A stretch of DNA of 64,000 nucleotides from Polycladomyces zharkentensis (GTDB taxonomy: Bacteria; Bacillota; Bacilli; Thermoactinomycetales; JIR-001): positions 372,001 through 436,000 of the forward strand of contig NZ_JAFHAP010000004.1 of NCBI RefSeq assembly GCF_016938855.1, given 5' to 3'. Positions 8,743 to 17,872 of the stretch are shown here, in pieces (positions within the stretch are counted from its first letter, which is position 1; every line of letters starts with the position of its first letter). Both the position numbers and the translations under genes were made by a program. Under the pieces are notes generated by a model, which did not search any database, was not told the DNA's origin, and worked only from the letters and a program-made list of their open reading frames with translations.

Positions 8743-9163
8743 GATCAGGTATCCTCCTTTGGGCATCCAGGAATCCCTGCAAGATCCAAGACGCCGCCAT
8801 TTGATCGATTACGCGTTTCCGTTTCTTGCGGCTGACATCCCCCGAAATCAGCGTGCGTTCCACCGCGGTTGTCGACAAACGCTCGTCCCAGAGATGAACG
8901 GGGAGGGAGAAACGGCGCCGGAGTTCCTCTGCTGCCGCCTGACACGCTTCGCCCCGTGGCCCGATCGTACCGTTCATGTTGCGCGGCAGCCCCACCACGA
9001 TCGCTTCCACTTCATATTGGCGGACCAGCTCCCCGACGCGCGCCATCCAGTCAGGGGTACGGGCACGGTCGATCACTTCGATCCCTTGTGCCGTCCAACC
9101 CATCGGATCACTCACCGCCACGCCCACACGCCGTTCTCCCACATCCAATCCCAATGTGCGCAC
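8720..9163 (-). CDS. ruvX: RuvX/YqgF family Holliday-junction resolvase-like nuclease
   Basis: 147 residues, RNase H fold. The N-terminal LGLDVGERRVGVAVSDP carries the first catalytic Asp. DERLST near residue 96 and VIDQMAASWILQGFLD at the C terminus provide the other acidic residues. Known roles of the family are pre-16S rRNA 5' end processing and junction resolution. The GTG start at 9163 is chosen because AAAGGA lies 8 bases upstream and a longer reading frame would run into ireB. The gene lies 13 bases downstream of ireB, in the standard order. Confidence 0.92.
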   Translation of the reverse strand: MRTLGLDVGERRVGVAVSDPMGWTAQGIEVIDRARTPDWMARVGELVRQYEVEAIVVGLPRNMNGTIGPRGEACQAAAEELRRRFSLPVHLWDERLSTTAVERTLISGDVSRKKRKRVIDQMAASWILQGFLDAQRRIPDHEHSSNK

Positions 9164-9176
9164 CGGTCGAATCCTT

Positions 9177-9443
9177 TCAACGATCCGAGCGGGAGTGCAA
9201 ATAGTGTTTGACGAGCTCTTCAATCAGCTCATCCCGCTCCACTTTTCGAATCAAGGCGCGCGCGTTTTTGTGACGGGGAATGTAGGCAGGGTCTCCGGAC
9301 AGGAGGTACCCGACAATTTGGTTGATCGGATTGTACCCTTTTTCTTTCAGCGCCTCATACACGACCAAAAGGATTTCTTCCGGCTTGACTTCCTCTTGTT
9401 CCTCCCCCCGAAAGTCGAACTTCATTGTCTTATCCATGGACAA
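9177..9443 (-). CDS. ireB: IreB family regulatory phosphoprotein
   Basis: 88-residue DUF965 (YrzL) protein. The family hallmark [20 protein letters not shown] is intact, followed by [20 protein letters not shown]. In Enterococcus the homologue is a substrate of the Ser/Thr kinase IreK and affects cephalosporin tolerance. The Thr in MDKTMKF corresponds to the phosphorylated N-terminal region. A TTG start at 9443 is preferred because AGAGGTG lies 8 bases before it. The ATG at 9437 is an alternative. It is the first gene after alaS in the conserved alaS-ireB-ruvX order. Confidence 0.93.
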   Translation of the reverse strand: MSMDKTMKFDFRGEEQEEVKPEEILLVVYEALKEKGYNPINQIVGYLLSGDPAYIPRHKNARALIRKVERDELIEELVKHYLHSRSDR

Positions 9444-9514
9444 TTCTACAACACCTCTTTTGTTTGGATGGGCCATTTGTACTCTTTACTTCGCCCCAAC
9501 AGAAGGGATTTCCT

Positions 9515-12154
9515 CTATTTGCTTGAGGCTTCCAACTGTTGCCGTACAAGATCCGGAACCAAACGGAGCGCATCGTTCAATTGTTCAGGTTGCTTGCCGC
9601 CGGCCTGTGCCATGTCAGGACGTCCGCCGCCCCCACCGCCGCATTTGGCCGCCACTTCCTTGATCAGTTTTCCGGCATGCAGTCCCTCCTTCACATAGGA
9701 AGATGTCACGGCAGCCACTAATTGTACTTTATCCCCATTGACCGCACCCAATACCACAACGCATTCTTTCATCCGGTTCCGCAAATCATCCGCCATTTGT
9801 CGCAAACCGTCCATGTCGGAGACGGATACGCGGGCGGCCAAAACAGGTACCCCGTTGACTTCCTGTACCTGATCGGTCAATTGCCGGGCTTCCATCCGTC
9901 CCAGTTTGGCCCGGAGCGATTCGTTTTCACGGCTCAATTCCTTGAATCGGGTCTGCAAGGCATCCAACCGTTCCACCACTTCGGAAGGACGCGCTTTGAG
10001 ACGGTCAGCGGCTTCATGCAAAAGCTGCAACTGCTCTTCCAGATAGCGGAACGCATGACGACCGGTCACCGCTTCGATCCGCCGCGTGCCGGAGCCAATG
10101 CCGCTTTCGCTCACAATCTTGAACAATCCGATCTCACCCGTGCGGTTGACGTGCGTGCCGCCGCACAGCTCCAAGCTGTAGTCGCCCACACGGACAACGC
10201 GTACGACTTCTCCGTATTTTTCACCGAACAGCGCCATGGCTCCCATCGCCTTCGCTTCGGCAAGCGGTTTGTGGAACGTTTCCACTTCTGTGTTGGCCCA
10301 GACATGCTCATTGACCAACTGTTCCACTTTCCGGATCTCTTCGTCCGTCATGGCGCCGATGTGCGTGAAATCGAAACGAAGACGGTCGGGTGCCACCAAC
10401 GATCCGGCCTGGTTGACGTGTTCACCCAGCACGTCTTTCAACGCCCGGTGCAACAAATGGGTAGCCGTGTGGTTCTTGACGATATCCGCCCGTTTGGATT
10501 CCTCGATTTCCGCCGTTACCCGGTCTCCCTTACGGATCACGCCTTCTTCCACGCGAACGGTGTGCAGGTGTTCGCCGCGGGGGCCTTTTTGCACATCTTC
10601 CACGCGCAGGCGTGCGCCGTCACTGCGAATCCAACCCTGATCGGCCACCTGTCCCCCGCTTTCCGCATAGAACGGCGTCTCTTCCAACACGACGAGACAG
10701 GTTTCACCCGCGCCCACCATATCCACCAACTGGTCGTCATGCACCAACGCGGCCACACGCGTGTCCGTCTGCAAACGAGTGTAACCGACAAAAGTGCTCT
10801 CCACGTCCAGCTCGGCGAGCGCTCCCCCCTGCACTTGCATGCTGTCCACATCCTGCCGGGCGGCCCGGGCACGTTCGCGTTGTTCCTCCATCGCCCGTTC
10901 GAAGCCTTCCCGGTCCACTTCCAACCCGTGTTCCCGAGCAAAGTCTTCGGTCAGATCCACCGGGAAACCGTACGTGTCATACAACCTGAAAGCATCTTGA
11001 CCGGAAATGCGGCCGGTACCTTCCTCCCGGACCCGTTCCACCACCTGTGACAAAATGTGCAGCCCTTCCGATAGGGTTTCCAAAAACCGTTCCTCTTCCC
11101 CCCGGATGACACGTTCGATAAACGCCTGTTTCTCCAGGGGTTCCGGATAGTAATCCTTCATGATCTCGGCGACAACACCGGTCAATTGGTACAGGAACGG
11201 ACCGTCAACCCCCAGTTTCCGTCCATAGCGCACCGCACGGCGCAACAGGCGGCGCAACACGTATCCGCGCCCTTCGTTGGAAGGCAGTACACCGTCGCCC
11301 ACAGCGAACACGACGGTACGGATGTGGTCGGCGATCACTTTGAGCGCCACGTCCGTTTCCTTGTCTTTGCCGTACTCCACCCCGGCTTTCCGGCACGTGG
11401 TCTGAATGATCGGCTGGAACAGGTCCGTGTCATAATTCGTCGGCACGTCCTGCATCACCGAGGCCATCCGCTCCAGACCCATTCCGGTATCGATATTTTT
11501 CTTGGGCAGCGGTGTGTAGGTGCCGTCCGGGTTGTGGTTGTACTGGGAAAAGACCAGGTTCCAGATTTCGAGATACCGCTCGTTTTCCCCGCCCGGATAG
11601 CACTCCGGATCATTCGGATCACACAGATGCTCGCCGCGATCGTAAAAAATCTCCGTATTGGGTCCGCTCGGTCCTTCGCCGATATCCCAGAAGTTGGATT
11701 CCAGTTTGACGATCCGCTCATCGGGAATGCCCACTTTTTCCCGCCAAATTCGGTAAGCCTCATCATCTTCCGGGTGAATGGTGACGGAAAGACGATCGGG
11801 GTCCAATCCCATCCATTTGGGATCCGTCAGAAACTCCCATGCCCAGAGGATGGCTTCCTCCTTGAAGTAATCCCCGATCGAGAAATTGCCCAGCATTTCG
11901 AAAAACGTATGGTGACGAGCGGTGTACCCGACATTTTCGATATCGTTGGTACGGATCGATTTTTGCGCGTTGACGATGCGCGGGTTGTCCGGCGTCAACC
12001 GGCCGTCGAAGTATTTTTTCAATGTGGCCACGCCGCTGTTGATCCACAAAAGGGATGGATCATCCACCGGCACCAACGAAGCGCTGGGCTCTATCTTGTG
12101 CCCTTTCTCTACGAAGAAATCCAGAAACTTTTTTCGTATTTCGGCCGCCTTCAT
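9515..12154 (-). CDS. alaS: Alanyl-tRNA synthetase
   Basis: 879-residue class II synthetase. It starts [19 protein letters not shown], with the catalytic core [20 protein letters not shown]. The editing domain has the zinc ligands in HTATHLLH (about 562-569) and [15 protein letters not shown]. The C-terminal C-Ala domain ends in a glycine-rich [15 protein letters not shown]. Length is normal. GAGGAGGG precedes the ATG at 12154. An upstream in-frame extension lies in the T-box leader and is not coding. Expression is probably set by tRNA-Ala charging through that leader. Confidence 0.97.
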   Translation of the reverse strand: MKAAEIRKKFLDFFVEKGHKIEPSASLVPVDDPSLLWINSGVATLKKYFDGRLTPDNPRIVNAQKSIRTNDIENVGYTARHHTFFEMLGNFSIGDYFKEEAILWAWEFLTDPKWMGLDPDRLSVTIHPEDDEAYRIWREKVGIPDERIVKLESNFWDIGEGPSGPNTEIFYDRGEHLCDPNDPECYPGGENERYLEIWNLVFSQYNHNPDGTYTPLPKKNIDTGMGLERMASVMQDVPTNYDTDLFQPIIQTTCRKAGVEYGKDKETDVALKVIADHIRTVVFAVGDGVLPSNEGRGYVLRRLLRRAVRYGRKLGVDGPFLYQLTGVVAEIMKDYYPEPLEKQAFIERVIRGEEERFLETLSEGLHILSQVVERVREEGTGRISGQDAFRLYDTYGFPVDLTEDFAREHGLEVDREGFERAMEEQRERARAARQDVDSMQVQGGALAELDVESTFVGYTRLQTDTRVAALVHDDQLVDMVGAGETCLVVLEETPFYAESGGQVADQGWIRSDGARLRVEDVQKGPRGEHLHTVRVEEGVIRKGDRVTAEIEESKRADIVKNHTATHLLHRALKDVLGEHVNQAGSLVAPDRLRFDFTHIGAMTDEEIRKVEQLVNEHVWANTEVETFHKPLAEAKAMGAMALFGEKYGEVVRVVRVGDYSLELCGGTHVNRTGEIGLFKIVSESGIGSGTRRIEAVTGRHAFRYLEEQLQLLHEAADRLKARPSEVVERLDALQTRFKELSRENESLRAKLGRMEARQLTDQVQEVNGVPVLAARVSVSDMDGLRQMADDLRNRMKECVVVLGAVNGDKVQLVAAVTSSYVKEGLHAGKLIKEVAAKCGGGGGGRPDMAQAGGKQPEQLNDALRLVPDLVRQQLEASSK

Positions 12155-12180
12155 ATACGATTTCCCTCCTCGCAAAATAC

Positions 12181-12430
12181 AAAAAACCCTCCCGTCCCAG
12201 GGACGAGAAGGTTTTCCCGCGGTACCACCCCGATTACCGCCCGCTTGATGCTGACGGTCGCTCGTCAAGGATAACGGCTTTCGCCGGCAGGGTTTGCCTG
12301 CACTCGGGAACTGGCCGTGCACCTTCCACACCGGGAATGCCTCTCAGCCGCGGGCCTTCCTCTCTGAAACGGGGGAGTTGGTTCACTCGGTTCCCTCATC
12401 GCTTTCGGTCGATTTGGAAGATCATGCTCG
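12181..12430 (-). promoter_or_regulatory. T-box riboswitch of alaS
   Basis: The minus-strand leader contains the invariant T-box GGGTGGTACCGCGG (plus 12218-12231), which in this family pairs with the uncharged tRNA acceptor end. A terminator hairpin CGTCCC/GGGACG with flanking AACC/GGGTT pairing and a T6 run follows (12185-12213). Stem I features include CAGAGAGGAAGG and GGCTGAGAGG. A candidate specifier GCC (Ala) followed by A lies at plus 12313-12315. The specifier choice is tentative; the T-box itself is clear. Confidence 0.93.
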
Positions 12431-12436
12431 TCTTTC

Positions 12437-12466
12437 ATTATACTACACGAAACGCGCCGATTTCAA
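12437..12466 (-). promoter_or_regulatory. Sigma-A type promoter of the alaS leader
   Basis: On the minus strand TTGAAA (12461-12466) and TATAAT (12437-12442) are separated by 18 bases, placing the transcript start about 10 bases before the T-box stem I. Confidence 0.8.
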
Positions 12467-12504
12467 ACGCTTGCGAACCGCTCTCTCTCGACTCCGTTTG
12501 CCTG

Positions 12505-13569
12505 TCAACGGTGGATCACATGACGGGTCACGTGTTCGACGATCACCTTGCACACGGCAAAAAAGGGTACGGCCAATATCATGCCCCAAATCCCGCCTAC
12601 CTCACCTCCCGCCAACAGAGCAAAAATGATCAACAGTGGATGCAGGTGAAGGGTACGCCCCACAATTTGCGGCGAAATCACATTCCCCTCCAACATTTGA
12701 ATGATCAGATTGATGAGCAAAACGGAGACGACCATCTTTTTGGAGATGGCCAAAGCGACCAATAATGCCGGAATCGCTCCGAGAAACGGACCCAGATACG
12801 GCACCACATTGAATACCGCCACCGACGAAGCCAACAGGAGCGGGTATGGCAGACCGATCCACCTGTAACCGACGTATGCCATTACACCCACCACCAGGCA
12901 GACCAACAACTGACCGCGGATATAATTACCCAACGCCGTGTCGATATCCCGAAACAAACGGAGAATATTTTTGTGATGACGCACGGGAAAGAAGGCCAAC
13001 ATGCTGCGTTCGATCAATTGCGTGTCCTTCAGCATATAAAAAGCGAGAAACGGAACCACCAACGCGATCAACACCTGGTTGAGGGTACTGCCAATGCCGC
13101 TCAACCAATTCCCAATCCCGTCGGCAACCGATTGTTCCAATCTGTCCAGCGATCGCTCGATCCCGATCTGTACACTGTGAGGCAATACCTGTTTATTGTG
13201 ATCGTACTGATCGATCCAGCTCCGGATCTGATTGTTCCATTGGGGCAAATGTTCAGCCAGCTCTTCCAGCTGCTGATCGAACATCGGCACCAGATTCATC
13301 ACGATAACCACGATCGAGGCGATGAACAATGTGTATATCAGAAGTACGGCCACCGATCGGGGGACGCCCCGCTGGCTCAGCATGGTGACAATCGGGTGCA
13401 ACAGATAGGAGATGACCACCGCAAACAAAAAGGGGGTAAATACGGCCTTCAGAAATCCCGCCAGCCCTTGCAGCCACGGTCCGATCTGCACAAGCAAAAA
13501 GATGATGCCCAAGATTACCAACGTCAGCACGGATATGTACAAAGCCCGATGCCGTGTGAGGCGCTCCAC
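12505..13569 (-). CDS. AI-2E family transporter
   Basis: 354-residue integral membrane protein of the AI-2E/PerM family (YrrI in B. subtilis). It has about eight hydrophobic segments. A large extracytoplasmic stretch of charged residues lies between the third and fourth (about residues 85-165), then the conserved VPYLGPFLGAIPALLVAL. The family includes the autoinducer-2 exporter TqsA and Na+/H+ antiporters. Substrate cannot be inferred here. The GTG start at 13569 has GGGAGGTG seven bases upstream. The position immediately upstream of alaS is conserved in Bacillota. Confidence 0.88.
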   Translation of the reverse strand: MERLTRHRALYISVLTLVILGIIFLLVQIGPWLQGLAGFLKAVFTPFLFAVVISYLLHPIVTMLSQRGVPRSVAVLLIYTLFIASIVVIVMNLVPMFDQQLEELAEHLPQWNNQIRSWIDQYDHNKQVLPHSVQIGIERSLDRLEQSVADGIGNWLSGIGSTLNQVLIALVVPFLAFYMLKDTQLIERSMLAFFPVRHHKNILRLFRDIDTALGNYIRGQLLVCLVVGVMAYVGYRWIGLPYPLLLASSVAVFNVVPYLGPFLGAIPALLVALAISKKMVVSVLLINLIIQMLEGNVISPQIVGRTLHLHPLLIIFALLAGGEVGGIWGMILAVPFFAVCKVIVEHVTRHVIHR

Positions 13570-13646
13570 CGATCCCACCTCCCGGGATCTTCTGATAACA
13601 GTATAGTACCTCGTCCCACCGAAATATGTATAGATGATATGGAAAA

Positions 13647-13692
13647 GGTGGGACACCGTCCCGCTCTGAATCGAGAACAGGACGGTCCCACC
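13647..13692 (-). terminator. Rho-independent terminator after the recD2 operon
   Basis: Long hairpin GGTGGGAC(C)GTCC / GGACGGTGTCCCACC with CTTTTCC following on the minus strand. It ends the recD2 - PRC-barrel - zinc ribbon - small basic protein unit before the AI-2E gene. Confidence 0.8.
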
Positions 13693-13753
13693 AGTATTTC
13701 GCCTTTCCCGGGCAGAAAACCGGGAAAGGTTGGCGGAGGAAGGAAAAGGACGG

Positions 13754-13969
13754 TTATCGGGCCCAGCGACGGACCATCTGTTTGCCCATGACCTGCATCA
13801 AAATTCGACTCAGCGCCAAATTGGTGCGCATGCGCTTCAACGGGCTCATCTGCCAAATTCGGCCCATCCACCGCCTGCCGCGCATCGGAGCGATTCGGCC
13901 CGTCATACGGCCGACAATCCAGGTGAGAACGGTGCCGACCGCCAAAGCGGAAAGGATTCGACGCATCAT
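13754..13969 (-). CDS. Small basic membrane-associated protein, unknown function
   Basis: 71-residue protein with one hydrophobic segment (about residues 5-19, LSALAVGTVLTWIVG) followed by a strongly basic Arg/Met-rich tail (RMTGR, MRGRRWMGR, MGKQMVRRW). AAAGGAGG precedes the ATG pair by 7 bases, so translation is well supported. It closes the recD2-yrrD cluster at the place where B. subtilis has small genes of unknown function (yrzQ/yrzR). No conserved domain was recognised. Confidence 0.6.
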   Translation of the reverse strand: MMRRILSALAVGTVLTWIVGRMTGRIAPMRGRRWMGRIWQMSPLKRMRTNLALSRILMQVMGKQMVRRWAR

Positions 13970-13988
13970 AGCCAATCCTCCTTTCCCC

Positions 13989-14186
13989 CTAAAGGGCGGC
14001 TTGATGATCGGATTCATCCAGGAACAGGTCATTCAGCGAACTGAGACTGCCGTCTTCTTCCACTTGGAAGACTGCGGAAATCTCGCCGCCGGCAACGGTG
14101 AATTCGACAAAACAGTTCCAGCAGTAGAACTGATTGGTGCCCACTTTGCCCAAATCATGGGAATTGCAACTGGGACAGCGAAGCAT
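13989..14186 (-). CDS. Zinc-ribbon small protein
   Basis: 65 residues starting MLRCPSCNSHDLG. Two CxxC pairs (CPSC at residues 4-7 and CWNC near 22-25) form a classical zinc ribbon. The second half is acidic (VFQVEEDGSL, FLDESDH). AGGGGAG lies just before the ATG. A GTG at 14204 that overlaps the upstream stop codon (GTGA) is an alternative start with a poorer site. It is co-directional and tightly packed with the PRC-barrel gene and recD2. Function unknown. Confidence 0.7.
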   Translation of the reverse strand: MLRCPSCNSHDLGKVGTNQFYCWNCFVEFTVAGGEISAVFQVEEDGSLSSLNDLFLDESDHQAAL

Positions 14187-14200
14187 GTTCTCCCCTACTT

Positions 14201-14713
14201 TCACTCATCCATTTGCCAACCGACGGCGGGGGCGATCATGATCTCTTCTCCCCAAATCAAAGGGGTGCGAAGGACTTTCCGTCCCTCCCGCCAATCGGAC
14301 CACCAACCGTCGGACAGTTCGTACCCTACCAGCGTTCCCGCATTTTCCAGAAAATAGACGTCCTCCACCATTCCCAATGCGTGTCCATGTTCCGTCATCA
14401 CGGGTCGTCCACGCAATTTTCGCTGTCCCGTCAACATGCCCGTCCATCGCCGGAGCGCTTGAGGAGAGAAAAAGGGGATCGGTTCGCTGTCCGCCATCAC
14501 CGCATCCGTACCGATGGCACCAATCCGTTCGGAAGGGAGATACCGCCCGGGTTTGAATGCACCGCCGTCCTCCAGCAACAACCCGCACAGCCGTTGCGTT
14601 TCATCAAACAGCAGATCCCGGACGATCCCCAAATGCCGACCTGTTTGCACATGATACACCGGCAAACCGATGACATCTTGGGATTTTCGCAAAAGGAGTG
14701 CCTCCTTTCGCAT
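14201..14713 (-). CDS. PRC-barrel domain protein (YrrD-like)
   Basis: 170 residues with two PRC-barrel-type repeats: residues about 10-65 (GLPVYHVQTGRHLGIVRDLL) and about 95-165 (GRPVMTEHGHALGMVEDVYF). PRC barrels are small beta folds found in RimM, photosynthetic reaction centres and many uncharacterised bacterial proteins. The gene begins 28 bases after recD2, and the same linkage (yrrC-yrrD) exists in B. subtilis. Function unknown. Co-operonic placement with a DNA helicase is suggestive only. Confidence 0.85.
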   Translation of the reverse strand: MRKEALLLRKSQDVIGLPVYHVQTGRHLGIVRDLLFDETQRLCGLLLEDGGAFKPGRYLPSERIGAIGTDAVMADSEPIPFFSPQALRRWTGMLTGQRKLRGRPVMTEHGHALGMVEDVYFLENAGTLVGYELSDGWWSDWREGRKVLRTPLIWGEEIMIAPAVGWQMDE

Positions 14714-14741
14714 TTCTTAGTATGCATTTGCCCTCCGGGAC

Positions 14742-17003
14742 CTACGCTGGGGGTTGATGCCAACGCCGCAACAATTCGACCAAATGGCTGTTGCGCTCAT
14801 CTCCACGAATCTGCTGGACACCCATATGAATGGCTTCCCGCTCTCCACACAGAATCAAATACGATTTGCTGCGCGTCACCGCCGTGTAGATCAGGTTGCG
14901 TCTGAGCATTCGCCTGTAAGCGTGGACCACGGGGAATATGACGATGGGAAACTCCGATCCTTGTGCTTTGTGGACGGAACAAGCGTAGGCCAATGAAAGC
15001 TGATTCAGTTGATTGCGTTTGTATGGCACCTCCAGCCGATCGAACCGCACCCAACAGACCGGCTCGTCAGTCGCCGCCGTTTCCTCAATTGCGATGATGA
15101 CACCCATATCCCCGTTGTAAATGGGATATTCCGGATGGTTGACCAGCTGAAGCACTTTGTCCCCGACGCGGAAAACGGTTTCACCCCAGATAATTTCCCG
15201 GACGCCGTCCCGTTTGGGATTAACCGTTTCCTGAATCGCCCGGTTGATGCGATTCACACCGGCGGGGCCTTTGTACATCGGAGCCAACACCTGCACGTCA
15301 AACAACGTATATCCCTTTTTGATGGCTTGCTGGTACGTTTGGAGCACCACATCGACAACCTGTTCCTGGGTGCAAGGGAAAAATCGGCGATCCGGCATGG
15401 GTTGGACCAGATCGGCCGGTACTTCTCCCTTTTTCAATGCGTGTGCCAACGTGATGATGGAAGAGCCTTCTTCCTGCCGGAATATCTCCGTCAGCTCCAC
15501 GCGCGGAATGTCCTCCACCTGCAACAAATGTTGAAGTACTTGGCCGGGACCGACCGAGGGGAGTTGATCCTGATCTCCCACCAACACCACTTGCATGCCT
15601 TTGGGAATCGCCCGGAACAATTGGTTGGCCAACCAGATGTCCATCATCGACACCTCGTCGACGATCAGCAACGATCCCTCAATGGGATTGTCCGCATTTC
15701 GCTCAAAAAAGTCCCCTTTCCACCCCAGCAGGCGATGGATGGTCATCGCCGGGAGGCCTGTCGCCTCCGACATCCGCTTCGCTGCTCTGCCCGTGGGCGC
15801 AACCAGTCGGATCGGGTAAGGCCGGTCGGTCCCTTCATAAACGGCAGGATCAAGCGAGCACTCATGCAAACGGGCAAACAGATGACAAATCCCGCGTATG
15901 ACAGTGGTTTTCCCGGTACCGGGTCCCCCCGTCAAAATCATCAGGGGAGAAGAAACAGCTTCCATCATCGCATCCCGTTGCCGGTCGGCATACGCCACTC
16001 CCAGCTCCTCTTCCAACTCACCAATCGCCCGGTAGATTTCCTGTGCCGGGAAAGTGGGCACTTTCTGCTCCATCAACAGCCGTACACGCAAAGCGAATCC
16101 GTGCTCCGCGTAATACAGAGACGGCAGATAGAAATGCCCTTCCGCTTCCACCAACCGTTCTTCCGTCACCATTTGATCCAACAGCTGACGGGCACGATCA
16201 TCAAACAGGGAGGCGTCTTCTCCCAACAGCTCCTTCACTTCCGCCAACAGCTGTTCCGGGGTCACGTAGACATGCCCGTAAGTGTATGCGGCTTCTTTGA
16301 CGACATACAAAACCGCCGCCTGAAAACGAGCCGGGGAATCCTGCGCCACTCCGGCCTGACGGGCAATTTCATCCGCCCGTCGAAAACCGATCCCTTCAAC
16401 ATCCTCGATCAGCCGGTATGGATTTTCACGCAGGACGTTCATGGTCTCTTCCTTGTATGTCTGTACGATTTTCAAGGCCAAAGCGGGCCCGATCCCGAAC
16501 TCGTACAAATACACCATCGCCTGTTCCAATGTCTGGTTCTCCCGGATGTTGTCGGCGATGGTCCGGACCCGTGCCGAAGTTATCCCCGGTACTTCCGTCA
16601 GAATATCCGGATTGGCGCTGATCTTCTCCAGTGCCGCCGGCCCCAGATGTTGGACGATTTTTTCCGCCGTTTTCCTGCCGACACCGGGAAAAAGTCCACT
16701 GGACAGATATTTGACGACGGCTTCTTCCGATCGGGGCCACTCCTTTTTCACTCGCTGAACCTGGAACTGCCGTCCATATTTGGGGTGTTGCACCCATTGT
16801 CCGTAACAGGTCAACACCTCATCCGGATGCGGGCGAAACAGATGACCCACCACGACGGTTTCCGATTGATCCGTCAGCTCCGAAGCTTCAAGGATTTTCA
16901 GCAGATACACCCCGAAGCCGTTCTCTTCATTGTGGTAAATCTCCTGGATGACGGCACCTTTGAGATACTGTTCCCCCCAAAGGTCGAGCCCGGATTGTTG
17001 CAT
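14742..17003 (-). CDS. recD2: RecD2-type 5'-3' DNA helicase
   Basis: 753-residue RecD2/YrrC helicase of superfamily 1B, which works without RecBC and takes part in replication-fork and mismatch-repair transactions. The N-terminal OB-like region is followed by helix-hairpin-helix motifs (GLFPGVGRKTAEKIV, ITSARVRTIA). Walker A is GGPGTGKTT near residue 350, and Walker B is LLIVDEVSMMD. Further SF1 motifs are GDQDQLPSVGPG and YACSVHKAQGSEFP. AGAGGTG lies 9 bases before the ATG at 17003, which is therefore preferred to the GTG at 17015. Confidence 0.95.
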   Translation of the reverse strand: MQQSGLDLWGEQYLKGAVIQEIYHNEENGFGVYLLKILEASELTDQSETVVVGHLFRPHPDEVLTCYGQWVQHPKYGRQFQVQRVKKEWPRSEEAVVKYLSSGLFPGVGRKTAEKIVQHLGPAALEKISANPDILTEVPGITSARVRTIADNIRENQTLEQAMVYLYEFGIGPALALKIVQTYKEETMNVLRENPYRLIEDVEGIGFRRADEIARQAGVAQDSPARFQAAVLYVVKEAAYTYGHVYVTPEQLLAEVKELLGEDASLFDDRARQLLDQMVTEERLVEAEGHFYLPSLYYAEHGFALRVRLLMEQKVPTFPAQEIYRAIGELEEELGVAYADRQRDAMMEAVSSPLMILTGGPGTGKTTVIRGICHLFARLHECSLDPAVYEGTDRPYPIRLVAPTGRAAKRMSEATGLPAMTIHRLLGWKGDFFERNADNPIEGSLLIVDEVSMMDIWLANQLFRAIPKGMQVVLVGDQDQLPSVGPGQVLQHLLQVEDIPRVELTEIFRQEEGSSIITLAHALKKGEVPADLVQPMPDRRFFPCTQEQVVDVVLQTYQQAIKKGYTLFDVQVLAPMYKGPAGVNRINRAIQETVNPKRDGVREIIWGETVFRVGDKVLQLVNHPEYPIYNGDMGVIIAIEETAATDEPVCWVRFDRLEVPYKRNQLNQLSLAYACSVHKAQGSEFPIVIFPVVHAYRRMLRRNLIYTAVTRSKSYLILCGEREAIHMGVQQIRGDERNSHLVELLRRWHQPPA

Positions 17004-17115
17004 GCTTTTTCGCACCTCTTACCGAACAACCATTCTGATACCAGTATAGTGAGAAAAGAATGCCAAAAGCCAGTGAAAATGCAAACATTTCATCACAAAT
17101 TCGCAAAATGCTTCG

Positions 17116-17643
17116 TCATTCCCACCCGTGATCCTGTTGCAACTGTTTTACCACGCTTTCCATCGCGCATTCGGGGGAGCAAAACCGCTCGGGTGCTTCC
17201 ACACCGCTTTCCATTCCCCATTCCTTCCGCATCGGGTCCTCAGGATCGAATTCAAAACCGCATTGGATGCAACGTTGCATCTGCCTGACCGAATCCAACG
17301 TCTCCCGCACATATTGAACCGCTTCCTCGTTGGGCAATTGAAATCCGTCTTGAATGAGTTCAAACATTTCTTCCCGGCTGTGAGTGAAGACCGGGTCCTG
17401 GTGTTTGTAATGCGTCGGACTCCACAATCCCCATCGGCCGTCGGACAGATGGACCAGGTAATAATCGGGCGTCAACATCCGTGAAGCCCGTTTCAGTAAT
17501 TCATAAGAACGAAACCCCAACTCGGCTGCCAAATTGTCCAACAAGGCACTGTCGATTTCCTGCAGTACTTCTTTCCAATCGATATTGTCCAAGGTCGATT
17601 CCCAATCGTCCATTCCGTTGATGATATTCCCATCTTTTCTCAT
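17116..17643 (-). CDS. Hypothetical protein with C-terminal FCS-type zinc finger
   Basis: 175-residue soluble protein of unknown function. The N-terminal two-thirds are acidic and helical with many Trp/Tyr residues (DWESTLDNIDW, YLVHLSDGRWGLWSP). The C-terminal part has CIQC about residue 125 and FCSPEC about residue 160, a CxxC...CxxxC arrangement as in short zinc-binding treble clefs. The ATG follows a GGGAGAG-type site. It lies between recD2 and the cymR-cysteine desulfurase unit, with a terminator upstream, so it is probably transcribed alone. Confidence 0.7.
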   Translation of the reverse strand: MRKDGNIINGMDDWESTLDNIDWKEVLQEIDSALLDNLAAELGFRSYELLKRASRMLTPDYYLVHLSDGRWGLWSPTHYKHQDPVFTHSREEMFELIQDGFQLPNEEAVQYVRETLDSVRQMQRCIQCGFEFDPEDPMRKEWGMESGVEAPERFCSPECAMESVVKQLQQDHGWE

Positions 17644-17678
17644 CCTTTACTCTCCCTTCCCTGTTTTTTCGGATAAAA

Positions 17679-17706
17679 GAAGTGTTTCGCCGCAACGGGC
17701 GAAACA
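17679..17706 (-). terminator. Rho-independent terminator of the cymR-cysteine desulfurase unit
   Basis: The minus strand reads GTGTTTCGCC-loop-GGCGAAACAC followed by TTCTTTTATC. The 165 bases between it and the cysteine desulfurase stop hold no gene. Bases 17730-17770 weakly resemble family A repeat sequence. Confidence 0.8.
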
Positions 17707-17872
17707 CTCAGGTTGTACAAACCGGCGAACTCCGATTTCACGTCTTCGCTCCGCAGCAACAGCCGGAGTTCGACGGGAAATGCGGACCCGCTACTGAAAA
17801 TCGTGTTGGCTTCATCACTTGATCAGCAGTCTCAAAAGCAAAAACCCGTATCACGACCTCGACTCTTTCACT

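Noticed and set aside
9722-11050. 442-codon open frame on the plus strand
   Set aside because: Antisense to alaS. The His/Phe/Arg-rich composition is an artefact of the complementary strand.
12181-12331. N-terminal extension of AlaRS
   Set aside because: The in-frame extension translates the T-box terminator region. The true start at 12154 has a strong ribosome-binding site and matches the family N terminus.
15009-17288. 759-codon open frame on the plus strand
   Set aside because: It runs antisense to recD2 and the following gene, has no ribosome-binding site and contains no recognisable domain.
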